Source: an uncultured Mucilaginibacter sp.
GTDB lineage: Bacteria > Bacteroidota > Bacteroidia > Sphingobacteriales > Sphingobacteriaceae
Assembly (NCBI RefSeq): GCF_946479965.1
Contig: NZ_CAMLHX010000066.1
Location: 1-21,814 of the forward strand
Reading direction: 5' to 3'
DNA length: 21,814 bases
Shown here: positions 1 to 8,187 of the stretch, piece after piece
How the letters are laid out: every line of letters starts with the position of its first letter
Numbering within the stretch: the first letter of the stretch is position 1
The notes under the pieces: model-generated
What the model saw: the letters and a program-made list of their open reading frames with translations, nothing else
What the model was told of the DNA's origin: nothing
The model's database searches: none
Position numbers and translations under genes: made by a program

Positions 1-47
1 GACCACCGAGATCTACACTCTTTCCCTACACGACGCTCTTCCGATCT
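1..47 (+). other. Illumina P5/universal adapter contamination
   Basis: Bases 1-47 match, from memory, the 3' part of the Illumina P5/TruSeq universal adapter, ending in the familiar CGCTCTTCCGATCT. Genomic sequence starts at about position 48, where the reading frame of the minus-strand peptidase becomes sensible. The adapter shows that this is a contig end with untrimmed library sequence. The truncation of the first gene is therefore an assembly artefact, not biology. Confidence 0.97.
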
Positions 48-800
48 CTTATCAAAATCGCGGGTGCGGGTGCCGTAAAAGCCAAATTTGTAATCAACAT
101 TATCTCCTGGTAAACCAGACCATTCCCACCTCAAATCGGTTGAATTATAGTTCCAGCCTGCAACTTCGCCATAGGAGTGATTGGATATTAATAAATTGGG
201 TGCCGCGGTTCCCATTTCGGCAATATCGTTATCAAAATCATAAGACGCAAGCGTATTAGCACCGAACGCCATTCCGCGCGAAGGCGCGTAAATACCTTTA
301 GCGGTGAGCATTCCGGCCACGTGGGTGGCATGATCAATAACAGATGAATTATCGCCAAAGGTGATGGTCTTTCCGGCAAATTCCTGGTGCGTGCTTAACA
401 ACCTTCCCCCATCCCACATGGCCCATTTACCATTTAAAAAAGCGCTTGAGCCGGATAAGTTCAGACCTAAAGATCCACCGGGCTGCACAAGGTTGGTCCC
501 GGTAGTGGCAGCGGCCGTTGTATTATTATGTGTGATAAGATATACAGGAAAGCCCAGAGAATCAATACCTTGAAGAGAAACTATGCCGCCGTTTGGCACT
601 TGCCGGCTTATTGCCCATCCTCTTACCGGTGCCAGGGCTAAAGCCCGTTGTCGCGCTACAGAAAATTTGTTACTGGCATCAATTGCAATTACGTTAAGCT
701 GCTGCCTGTTGGCTTCGGTAACAAGCGGTCGCTGTGCCATGGCAGGCCCAAATAAAACACAACAAAGAAAAAAACACAGCCCAACGTAACGATTAATCAT
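48..800 (-). CDS. S8 (subtilisin-like) serine peptidase, N-terminal part, truncated by contig end
   Basis: About 251 residues are visible from the ATG at 798-800 to the adapter junction. Residues 1-22 form a signal peptide (MINRYVGL, hydrophobic core, then AMA) with predicted cleavage before Gln23. Subtilase landmarks follow: a WDGG segment with candidate catalytic Asp130, the HATHVAG motif with catalytic His157 (usual HGTHVAG, Gly replaced by Ala), then GMAFGA and SNHSYG. The serine motif (GTSMA/GTSxS) and C-terminus lie beyond the contig end, so activity and a possible T9SS sorting domain cannot be judged. Family knowledge: such Bacteroidota enzymes are exported proteases, often T9SS cargo. 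It is divergent from the T9SS cargo gene at 1106. The family is confident; the substrate is unknown. Confidence 0.88.
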
Positions 801-1105
801 ACAACCAGTTAACCGCAACAACAATGTAAACGGCTTTAACAAGTTTCTGCATTTTTAATGAGAATAAGAAATTAAAAAGTGGGGAAATCCGCAACGGGCA
901 ACGGGAATAACAACCACAATACGGGCAAAAATTTACCCGCAGCATAAATCATATTAGTGTTAAATATTTTTAAGAATATACTTATAAACGATTTGATAGT
1001 CGTTTTAAGAGGCATGAATTAGAAAAACAACAACCATACGTGGTTTTTATTAACAAAAAGCCATACCCGCATTATTTTTGCTTTACGTGCGCGTAATTCC
1101 TTGCT
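801..1105. other. Divergent intergenic region (305 bp), no gene
   Basis: This AT-rich spacer separates the divergent S8 peptidase and T9SS cargo genes. I find no ORF, tRNA or repeat family in it. It holds a TAnnTTTG box at 1073-1080 for the plus-strand gene, an imperfect palindrome at 981-1009, and a weak minus-strand TACATTGT (822-829) that could be a degraded -7 box for the peptidase. Confidence 0.6.
1073..1080 (+). promoter_or_regulatory. Bacteroidota -7 promoter box (TATTTTTG) of the T9SS cargo gene
   Basis: The sequence TATTTTTG fits the Bacteroidota -7 consensus TAnnTTTG exactly and lies 25 bp before the ATG at 1106, giving a short leader of about 20 nt. No clear -33 TTTG is visible about 19 bp upstream, which is common for this promoter class. 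Confidence 0.5.
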
Positions 1106-4100
1106 ATGTTAAAAGCTATACTTCGTTGTTTTTCCGTTACATTATTAATTTTCTGTTCTTTTTGCATAAAAGGATACAGTCAGGTTATACTTTTAGACGA
1201 CTTTGAAGACGGCTCAATTACATCCAGTCCTACATGGAGTGGAAATACCGGGAATTTCAACGCCAATTCCACCTCGCCGGTTTTAGCCGGTACAAACTCC
1301 TTACGGTCAGCCACCGGAAATGCGAATGCCCTTATTAGTTTAAGTAATACAATAAATTTAAATGCTTCCACAACTACGTGGCGGTTTTTGTTTAATAATA
1401 ATAGCTCAAACCCGGCAGCGAGCAGAACCGGTATTCCGGTAGCTGGCAGCGCGTCATGGCGTTTTTGGGTTGCTGCAACCAATGCAACCACCAGTACCGG
1501 AAACGGATATGCGATTATACACAATGGCAACCAGATCCAAGTAAAAAGATATACAAATGGCAATGTGGGCAGCGACATGCTAAGCTATACTTTTCCTTCA
1601 AATACGGGCAATTATTCTATAAGACTTACACGCAGCACCACCAACTTATGGACTTTATATGTTGATGCGGGGACGGCGGAGGCAACTACACAGCGAGGCA
1701 CTACAAACGATAATACTTACTTTAACTCGGGCAGTGCAACTGTTTATAGCGTTTTAGAAGCTTGTGATGCCGGAACAAGCAACCGTTTTGTATGGGACAA
1801 TATTAAGATATCGCAATCAGCGCTTACTGTAGGTTATAATACCAATAGCGTAATAACTTCCAGCACAATAATTTATCCCGGAGCAATTTCTTACCCGATA
1901 TATAGCTTTCAATTGACGGCTACGGAAGATTTATATATGCAGTACATGGATATAGCGACTAATGTTAATACAACAAGCGCGTTTGCATCCTTAAAAATGT
2001 ATCGGTCCACAGACAATGTTTATGATGGAGGAGATACTGACGTTTCTTCAAGTTTTACACAGCTCACAGTAAATAGTACCTACTTAAGGTTTTACAACAA
2101 CAGTGGCTATTTAGTACCTGATGGTAGCAACTACTACTATTTTGTAGTGGCAACCACGCAAACCAGTTACTCAAATGTCCCCGCAGCTACTACACTTTCA
2201 ATAAATTCATCGCCCGGCAGCTTTGCCCCAATTGCAAATACCGGCTTCCTGGTCAACGCTTACAGTCATTCGTCGCCAAGCCAGCTTACGTTCGGCGCTT
2301 TCAAAGATTGGGTAGGTAACAATACCACTGATTTTAACGACGGTAGCAATTGGTCACCTTCTGGTATGCCTACTAGCACTGACATTGTCCGTGTTGGGGT
2401 ATTAACATTTTATCGTCAACCAACAGTTACCGCCGCTTATACCGTTGGGGGGGTAATACTCAATACAAGTATTCCATTGTCCGGTGCAATTGCGCTAACA
2501 GCGAACGCTAATTTAACAGTAAGCGGCGATTTTACAGTAACATCAAACTTACTTGCCAGTTCCGCTGTATCTTTGGCGGGAACAGGTACAATAGCAGTTG
2601 GCGGCGCATTTTATCTAGGCGATGCAACAGTGCCGGGCAATAATAAGACCTTCAGCTTTGCAAATTCTGTTGCACAATTAAATATAACAGGCAACCTACA
2701 ATTAACTTCATCAAACAATTCAGGCCAAAGGGACCTGAATGCTGGGTTCATAAGCGCAGCCAGTAAAACTTTATCCTTTGCTAATTTGGTTACGAACAAT
2801 ACGGGCACAATAACGTCAACCCTATCTGTAGGCGATAATTCCACTTTAAATTTATCAGGCGCTGCGCCTTTCGGCTCTCTTTCATCAACAGGCACCAATA
2901 CAATAACCCTGGGCACAGGGTTAACAATTGGTTATACGGGCACTACTCCTACCAATCAAACGGTTTATACTAACGCCGCTATAGCTAACTCAAATTTAAC
3001 AACGGGCATTGCCTACAACAATGTCGTGTTTTCGGGCTCGGGAACTAAAACCGTATTAGGTGGTGCTTTTTCAGCAGCCGGAACCTTAACAACTTCGGGT
3101 ACCGCCATTGTCGATTATACAGTAAATAACCCCACCATTGCGGTAACCGGTTTAGTTACTATCGGAACCGGTAGTAGCTTCAAACAAGGCTCGGGCGCTT
3201 TAACATTTACAGGATCTCTTAATAGCAGCGGAACTATAACAGGCAGCAGCTCCACTTTCAGCGTTGGCAATTTGACGGCCTTAACCGGAGGCACTTTTAC
3301 TACTGGATCAGGATTGGTTACACTATCTAACGGACTAGATAATACAGATGGAGTTTTGGTAGTAAATGGTAATATGAGTATAGGAAACGCAGTGCGTCAG
3401 TTTGCAGGTACAGGAGTGGGCAGCATGACCTTTGGCTCGGGAACGGTTACAATTGCCAGTGGGGTACAATTATTTGGTGGTACGCTTAACGCAGGTACAG
3501 GCTCTATATCATTTGGTAACGGCTTGCAAATTTTTAGCGGCGCGGTGTTTAACGGGGGGGCAAGCCCTGGCACCATGAGTGTTGTATCAAGCTTTACAAA
3601 TTCCGGAACTTTTAGCCCAAACACAGGTACTATAACTTTTAAGGGTGGCTACACTAACAGCAACACCTTTACCTATGGTGGCGGCACCATAATTTTCGAT
3701 AATCCTAACAACGCAGCCCAAACTTTGCTTGACAACTCAAGCGGTGGTACAGCTTTTAACAATGTAACTTTTAAAGGTATAAATACAGCGGCGGGTGTTA
3801 TTAATCTAACAACAAGTGGTTCGGGCAAATACACAGTGGCAAGCACCGGAGTCCTTACATTAGGAAACGCCACTACCAAATTGGCAGTAGCCGGAACAAT
3901 TACATTAAAATCAGACGCTTCAGGTTCAGCAGCAGTAGCCGCTATTTCATCGGGCTCAAGTATAACAGGCAGTGTAATAACCCAACGCTATGTTACGGGG
4001 GGCACCTTAGCATACAGAGGTTACCGCTTATTTTCATCGCCCATTTACGAGGCAACTACAGGCGGAAATAATGTATATGGCGTAGCTTATACAAAAACCA

Positions 4101-5815
4101 GTGCTTACATTACAGGTACCTCGGGTACCGGAGGGTTCGATCAAACTTCAACCACCCCCACTATTTATCTCTACAGAGAGGACAAAGCACAAAGTTCTTC
4201 CCCCACCGGCGGCAATTTCAGGGGGATAAATAAGATCAATAATACACCATCTTACGACTTGAACCTTGATAACGAAGTGGGAATTTTCAACATTCCTGTT
4301 GGCAACGGATTCATGTTCTTTTTCAGGGGTAATAGGGCTACTAACTCGTCAACAACTACAACCGTTATACCTGATGCAGCAACTTTCAGCAATACCGGCA
4401 CCTTAAATCAAGGAACCATTACAGTAAAAAACTGGTATACTCCGGGTAGTACAACATTGGGGTATACACCTTCCGCCAGCACATATTCAAGAGGTTTTAA
4501 CCTGGTTGGTAACCCGTACGCTTCTACTATAGATTGGGGTACATTCAGCGATGTTACTTCAACTGCCGGCATCTACGGACCCAACATTGCTAATGCGACT
4601 TATGTGTATAACGCGGCATTAAAATCTTACGCTGTTTGGAACGGAGCAAGCGGTACCAACAATGCCACAAGGTATATACCAAGCGGACAGGGCTTTTATG
4701 TATTAGCTACGACGTCATCACCTTCTTTAAATTTTAAAGAAATTGCCAAAGTGCCAACACAGCAAGTAACAGGCATTAATTTATTTATGGGTACGCCGGC
4801 GGCCGAAGAAGTTGCGCCACAATTTGTGCGGGTACAACTAACAAAAGACGAGACCGCCAAAGAAGATATTATATTACAATTCAATAAATCGGCAAAAGAG
4901 ACATTTGTTTTGGGTGAGGATCTGCCTTATATGCGTGGCTCAAGCGCTGTTAGCTTATCAAGTTTTACCAATGATAATAAAGAAACATCCCTTGCTATAA
5001 ATCAGGTACCCTTCCCAAAAAAGAGCGTATCTATTCCTTTGAATGTTTTGACCAATGCAACCGGTATTTATCAGCTTGCTTTAACTGAGGCCAAAAACAT
5101 CCCTCAAATGTTTGACGTTTGGTTAATGGATGCCTACAAAAAAGACTCATTAGATATAAAACATAATTCCACTTATAACTTCAACGTTAATTCAGCCGAC
5201 GCAACTACTTTTGGAGCAGATAGGTTTAAACTAGTAGTACGCACTAATACCACTTACAGTTATAAACTACTTGATTTTGCTGCCGCCAAGCAAAGTACTG
5301 CCGTACAATTGACGTGGAAGGCAGAAAATGAGGAAAACTACACCTATTTTACAGTAGAACGCAGCACCAATGGTGGCAAAACTTTTGAGGTATTGGGAAG
5401 CGCAGTTGGCAAAAGTCAGGGCACTTATGGACTGGAGGATAAAATGCCTGCAACCGGTGAAAATCAGTACCGCTTAAAACAGGAAGACTATTTTGGCACT
5501 ATTACTTATTCTAAAATTATCCCGGTGATGTATACACCCGCCAGTGACGTAATTGCCGATGACCGTATAGTTAGTGTTTATCCTAACCCATCAAGCGCTA
5601 CACTTAACATAGCTGTTAAAACTACCGGTGTTAATGTTTCAACCTATAGCATAACCATTACAAGCACCAGTGGCCGCACGGTCAAAACAATAAAATCAAC
5701 GCAGCCCGACTGGCAGGGCAATGTAAGCGACCTGTTACCGGGTACCTATTTTATTCAGGTTATCAACAATAAGGACAACAGCGTTGTAGGGAAAAGTACA
5801 TTTATAAAAATTTAA
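1106..5815 (+). CDS. Giant T9SS type A sorting-domain cargo protein, adhesin-like
   Basis: This 1569-residue secreted protein has a signal peptide at 1-25, ending GYS with cleavage before Gln26. Approximate layout: 26-237 a concanavalin/LamG-like beta domain (starts LLDDFEDG, ends WDNIKIS); 238-395 a second beta-sandwich; 398-430 a DWVGN...NWSPSGMP module typical of Bacteroidota surface proteins; 440-960 a Gly/Thr/Ser-rich array of short beta repeats (many xGTGxxTFGxG units), probably a beta-helix or filament; 970-1200 a region with RGYRLFSSP, GFNLVGNPYAS and PSGQGFYVLA, common before sorting domains; about 1390-1480 an FN3-like domain (LTWKAENE, FTVERS); and 1487-1569 the sorting domain (VYPNPSS ... 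DLLPGTYFIQV ... FIKI). Inference: exported by T9SS and anchored at the cell surface or released. No catalytic motif is seen, so adhesion or matrix function is a guess. A small membrane protein follows 12 nt downstream. Confidence 0.92.
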   Translation: MLKAILRCFSVTLLIFCSFCIKGYSQVILLDDFEDGSITSSPTWSGNTGNFNANSTSPVLAGTNSLRSATGNANALISLSNTINLNASTTTWRFLFNNNSSNPAASRTGIPVAGSASWRFWVAATNATTSTGNGYAIIHNGNQIQVKRYTNGNVGSDMLSYTFPSNTGNYSIRLTRSTTNLWTLYVDAGTAEATTQRGTTNDNTYFNSGSATVYSVLEACDAGTSNRFVWDNIKISQSALTVGYNTNSVITSSTIIYPGAISYPIYSFQLTATEDLYMQYMDIATNVNTTSAFASLKMYRSTDNVYDGGDTDVSSSFTQLTVNSTYLRFYNNSGYLVPDGSNYYYFVVATTQTSYSNVPAATTLSINSSPGSFAPIANTGFLVNAYSHSSPSQLTFGAFKDWVGNNTTDFNDGSNWSPSGMPTSTDIVRVGVLTFYRQPTVTAAYTVGGVILNTSIPLSGAIALTANANLTVSGDFTVTSNLLASSAVSLAGTGTIAVGGAFYLGDATVPGNNKTFSFANSVAQLNITGNLQLTSSNNSGQRDLNAGFISAASKTLSFANLVTNNTGTITSTLSVGDNSTLNLSGAAPFGSLSSTGTNTITLGTGLTIGYTGTTPTNQTVYTNAAIANSNLTTGIAYNNVVFSGSGTKTVLGGAFSAAGTLTTSGTAIVDYTVNNPTIAVTGLVTIGTGSSFKQGSGALTFTGSLNSSGTITGSSSTFSVGNLTALTGGTFTTGSGLVTLSNGLDNTDGVLVVNGNMSIGNAVRQFAGTGVGSMTFGSGTVTIASGVQLFGGTLNAGTGSISFGNGLQIFSGAVFNGGASPGTMSVVSSFTNSGTFSPNTGTITFKGGYTNSNTFTYGGGTIIFDNPNNAAQTLLDNSSGGTAFNNVTFKGINTAAGVINLTTSGSGKYTVASTGVLTLGNATTKLAVAGTITLKSDASGSAAVAAISSGSSITGSVITQRYVTGGTLAYRGYRLFSSPIYEATTGGNNVYGVAYTKTSAYITGTSGTGGFDQTSTTPTIYLYREDKAQSSSPTGGNFRGINKINNTPSYDLNLDNEVGIFNIPVGNGFMFFFRGNRATNSSTTTTVIPDAATFSNTGTLNQGTITVKNWYTPGSTTLGYTPSASTYSRGFNLVGNPYASTIDWGTFSDVTSTAGIYGPNIANATYVYNAALKSYAVWNGASGTNNATRYIPSGQGFYVLATTSSPSLNFKEIAKVPTQQVTGINLFMGTPAAEEVAPQFVRVQLTKDETAKEDIILQFNKSAKETFVLGEDLPYMRGSSAVSLSSFTNDNKETSLAINQVPFPKKSVSIPLNVLTNATGIYQLALTEAKNIPQMFDVWLMDAYKKDSLDIKHNSTYNFNVNSADATTFGADRFKLVVRTNTTYSYKLLDFAAAKQSTAVQLTWKAENEENYTYFTVERSTNGGKTFEVLGSAVGKSQGTYGLEDKMPATGENQYRLKQEDYFGTITYSKIIPVMYTPASDVIADDRIVSVYPNPSSATLNIAVKTTGVNVSTYSITITSTSGRTVKTIKSTQPDWQGNVSDLLPGTYFIQVINNKDNSVVGKSTFIKI

Positions 5816-5827
5816 GGATCTGTGAGT

Positions 5828-6037
5828 ATGAAATTTCTAAAGAAAGGTGTAGCGTTGACCCTGTTATTGTTATCAGGTTTTGTACGAGTATTTGCGCAAG
5901 GGCTCCCCGGCGACTGCGATGATGCGGATGCCTGCCCTGCGCCGCTTGACAACTGGCTGATTATATTAGTGGTTGGCGGCTTAATATTAACAGCTGTGTA
6001 CTTACACAACAAACAAAAAAAGGAAGCTACAGTATAG
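5828..6037 (+). CDS. Small signal-peptide plus single-span membrane protein (PID-CTERM-like)
   Basis: The protein has 69 residues from ATG 5828; the GTG two codons earlier is less likely. Signal peptide 1-23 ends VFA with cleavage before Gln24. The mature part is a short acidic stretch with two cysteines (Cys30 and Cys36 in CDDADAC), then PLDNW, a hydrophobic span at about 43-59 and a basic tail (HNKQKK). This layout (P-x-D motif, one span, Lys-rich end) resembles the tiny Bacteroidota proteins annotated as PID-CTERM, sometimes mislabelled 'signal peptidase'; that comparison is from memory. It begins 12 nt after the T9SS cargo stop and shares its terminator, so the two are probably co-transcribed. 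The function is unknown. Confidence 0.8.
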   Translation: MKFLKKGVALTLLLLSGFVRVFAQGLPGDCDDADACPAPLDNWLIILVVGGLILTAVYLHNKQKKEATV

Positions 6038-6047
6038 CTTCCTTTTT
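6017..6047. terminator. Bidirectional intrinsic terminator between convergent genes
   Basis: A perfect 13-bp inverted repeat (6017-6029 and 6035-6047) has a 5-nt loop. The arms are AAAAAGGAAGCTA and its complement, so each strand ends in a U-run. The stop codon of the small membrane gene (6035-6037) lies inside the right arm. It can end both the cargo transcript (plus) and the DUF4136 transcript (minus). Confidence 0.88.
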
Positions 6048-6064
6048 GCTTTATAACGGCTTTA

Positions 6065-6742
6065 TTATTTAACAGGTCCGCGATAACTTACTCCGCTGCC
6101 TCCTGCAGGTGGTGCAGACGACGGAGCTAAACTAAGCTGATCAAATATACCCGCAACAATTTTGGGCAGGTCTTCCACATTTTTTTGATAGTCTTTGTGC
6201 ACCTCGCCTACGCCAAATCCGCGCCAAACCACTTGTTTTGAGCGCCTGTCTACCAAATCAACAATCAGAGTACCTTCCTTATAATGTTCGCGCTCAACTG
6301 ATGTTCCGGCATAGTAAGCAAAGGGTGCGTCGTAAGCGTAGTAATACGGCCTGTACCAGCCGCCCCAGCCTAATCCTCCCCAACCCAGGCCACCGTAGCC
6401 CCAGCCGCCATAACCCGGATAAAAACCACTGCCCACATACATTGGATAATAGTTGGTACGGCTTCCGCGCCCTACTATGCTTGTGTAGCTTACCAACAGG
6501 TCAGGATCTTGCTGTTGCAAGCTCAAACCCTTTTGGGTTAAGGCCTGTGTGGCGGCATCTTTTATTTTTGCATCGGCTACAAAATTATTTTCTGATGCTG
6601 TGCCATTAGCCGGCGGCATCCATGCAAACGTTCGGTATGCGCTAAGATTAGTGCGGTTAAGGCCTGCTACGTAATAATTATAACGTGTAGAACATGCAGA
6701 CAAAGTAATAAGTGCCATCGCGAAAAAGATCAATTTTTTCAT
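6065..6742 (-). CDS. DUF4136 domain lipoprotein
   Basis: This 225-residue protein has a lipoprotein signal (MKKLIFFAMALITLSAC, lipid on Cys17). The body fits the DUF4136 family: a tyrosine-rich start (YNYYVAG), YRTFAW, predicted helices with LTQKGLSLQQQDPDLLVSY, then TLIVDLVDRRSKQVVWRG and a C-terminal helix around the PKIVAGIFDQ segment. Residues of about 95-148 form a Gly/Tyr/Trp-rich insert (GYGGWGYGGLGWGGLGWGGW), probably disordered or aggregating. DUF4136 lipoproteins sit in the envelope and have no established activity. It is convergent with the T9SS cargo pair and shares its terminator. Confidence 0.85.
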   Translation of the reverse strand: MKKLIFFAMALITLSACSTRYNYYVAGLNRTNLSAYRTFAWMPPANGTASENNFVADAKIKDAATQALTQKGLSLQQQDPDLLVSYTSIVGRGSRTNYYPMYVGSGFYPGYGGWGYGGLGWGGLGWGGWYRPYYYAYDAPFAYYAGTSVEREHYKEGTLIVDLVDRRSKQVVWRGFGVGEVHKDYQKNVEDLPKIVAGIFDQLSLAPSSAPPAGGSGVSYRGPVK

Positions 6743-6857
6743 AGCTATTATGTCTTTCTTTAATAATTATTTAGACAATTGAACCGACAAAGGTTTAAGC
6801 TATGGCTAAGATTTATATAAGTTGCGTTAATCACTAAAAAACGTCGCGCAAAAATTG

Positions 6858-6865
6858 CACCTTTG
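6858..6865 (+). promoter_or_regulatory. Weak -7 box (CACCTTTG) before the serB-like gene
   Basis: CACCTTTG differs from TAnnTTTG at one fixed position (C for T) and is followed by GCAT, 15 bp before the ATG at 6881. The spacing suits a very short leader. No -33 element is evident. Confidence 0.35.
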
Positions 6866-6880
6866 CATATCCAAAAAAAA

Positions 6881-8170
6881 ATGAGCCAGTATTTTATTAT
6901 AGATTTCGACAGCACATTTACTCAAGTTGAAGCGCTGGACGAACTTGCCCGAATATCCTTAAAAAATCATCCCGACCGGGAAAATATATATCAGCAGATT
7001 GAGGATCTTACTAACGCGTCAATGGAAGGCCGATTGTCTTTCAGTGAAAGTTTAGAAAACCGGGTTAAACTTTTACAGGCCAACCGCGAGCATTTGAAAC
7101 AGCTGATAAGTCATCTGAAAAAAAAGGTATCTACCTCTTTCTCCCGTAATACTATTTTCTTTAAAAACCACCAGGATGAAGTGCTTATTGTATCCGGCGG
7201 ATTTAAAGAATTCATTATCCCCGTTGTTACGGAGTACCATATCAAGAAAGAAAATATTTACGCGAACACCTTTGTGTTTGACGATGAGGGTAACATTGTA
7301 GGTTACGATCGCGAAAACCCATTATCGCAGGAGGGCGGAAAAGTAAAGCTGCTTAAAGAATTGAAACTGGAAGGTGATATTTATGGTATTGGCGACGGTT
7401 ATTCCGATTTTCAGTTGAAGGAATCAGGGATGATAAAGAAGTTCTTTGCTTTTACCGAGAATATTGAAAGAAAATCAGTAGCGGAAAAAGCGGATCATAT
7501 TACGCCCAGCTTTGATGAGTTTTTATACATCAACAAATTACCACGTGCCATATCATATCCTAAAAACCGCATAAAATGTCTTGTTGTTGGCGATATTGAA
7601 GAGGAAGCCCTGGCACAGATGCGTAAAGAAGGTTACAACCTGCGTGTACGCGAGACCATTGAAGAAAAGTACGTGGAAGAAGCTGGTGTTTTATTCTGCG
7701 ACGAAGAAAACCAACCAACGCCGGAGCAAATTAGCAACGCAGGCCGCTTAAAAGTTATTGGGTGTTTTGGAAAAGCTAATAGAAAACTGTCAGAAGCGGC
7801 CTGTGACAACGGCGTTATAATATTTGACGACCCCAAGCATAACCCGCGTAACGACGACTTTTTGCCTAAGCGTGTTATTGCTTTTATGAATGAGGGCAAA
7901 ACGCATACCAGTTGCAATTTCCCTGATTTGCAGCCACCGCGCATAAGCAACGCTCACCGTTTGATACATATCCATAAAAATGTGCCGGGTATTTTGGCTA
8001 AAATAAACGAAGTTTTTGCCCGCCACAATATTAATATAGTTGGCGAATTTTTGGTTACTAACCCGCAGATAGGCTACGTAATAACCGATGTTAACACCGG
8101 CTACGATCCTGAAATATTGAACGAGCTAAAAGCTATTGAGCATACTATAAAGTTCAGATTGCTTTATTAG
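6881..8170 (+). CDS. Phosphoserine phosphatase (HAD-IB) fused to PGDH substrate-binding remnant and ACT domain
   Basis: The protein has 429 residues from ATG 6881; an upstream in-frame TTG is unlikely because it precedes any promoter spacing. Residues 1-215 are a SerB-type HAD phosphatase: DFDST with nucleophile Asp8 and Asp10, the VSGG serine near 104, and GIGDGYSD near 171-178. Residues of about 228-340 resemble the substrate-binding part of D-3-phosphoglycerate dehydrogenase (GRLKVIGCFGKANRKLSEAA, GVIIFDDP), but the NAD-binding Rossmann domain is absent. From about 345 the sequence follows E. coli SerA: CNFPDL, then an ACT domain (RLIHIHKNVPGILAKINEVF ... IGYVITDV) ending KFRLLY. Likely role: phosphoserine to serine, last step of serine synthesis, with the ACT domain sensing serine (inference). 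No NAD oxidoreductase activity is expected. Confidence 0.88.
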   Translation: MSQYFIIDFDSTFTQVEALDELARISLKNHPDRENIYQQIEDLTNASMEGRLSFSESLENRVKLLQANREHLKQLISHLKKKVSTSFSRNTIFFKNHQDEVLIVSGGFKEFIIPVVTEYHIKKENIYANTFVFDDEGNIVGYDRENPLSQEGGKVKLLKELKLEGDIYGIGDGYSDFQLKESGMIKKFFAFTENIERKSVAEKADHITPSFDEFLYINKLPRAISYPKNRIKCLVVGDIEEEALAQMRKEGYNLRVRETIEEKYVEEAGVLFCDEENQPTPEQISNAGRLKVIGCFGKANRKLSEAACDNGVIIFDDPKHNPRNDDFLPKRVIAFMNEGKTHTSCNFPDLQPPRISNAHRLIHIHKNVPGILAKINEVFARHNINIVGEFLVTNPQIGYVITDVNTGYDPEILNELKAIEHTIKFRLLY

Positions 8171-8187
8171 TGATCTGAACCTTTTTT
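8152..8187 (+). terminator. Intrinsic terminator overlapping the end of the serB-like gene
   Basis: An 8-bp perfect stem, GTTCAGAT (8152-8159) with ATCTGAAC (8173-8180), is followed by CTTTTTT (8181-8187). The left arm lies in the last codons and the loop contains the TAG stop. The 13-nt loop is long, so strength is uncertain. It reaches into the stop of the convergent usp gene. Confidence 0.65.

Noticed and set aside
188..379. Open frames in 188-789 on both strands that do not match the peptidase frame
   Set aside because: They lie over the S8 peptidase, whose frame gives a signal peptide and HATHVAG; the others give no recognisable protein.
801..1105. Looked for a tRNA, small RNA or riboswitch in the longest spacer
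   Set aside because: No cloverleaf, conserved riboswitch core or strong terminator is visible; only a -7 box and a weak palindrome.
2420..3990. Repetitive stretch considered as a tandem DNA repeat or mobile element
   Set aside because: The repeats are degenerate at the DNA level and in frame with a secreted protein, so they are protein repeats.
1180..4884. Several antisense open frames of 60-130 codons within the T9SS cargo gene
   Set aside because: They follow from the biased Gly/Thr/Asn codons of the repeats and have no start context or family resemblance.
6881..8170. Calling the gene D-3-phosphoglycerate dehydrogenase (serA) from its C-terminal similarity
   Set aside because: The NAD-binding domain is absent and the N-terminal half is a complete HAD phosphatase.
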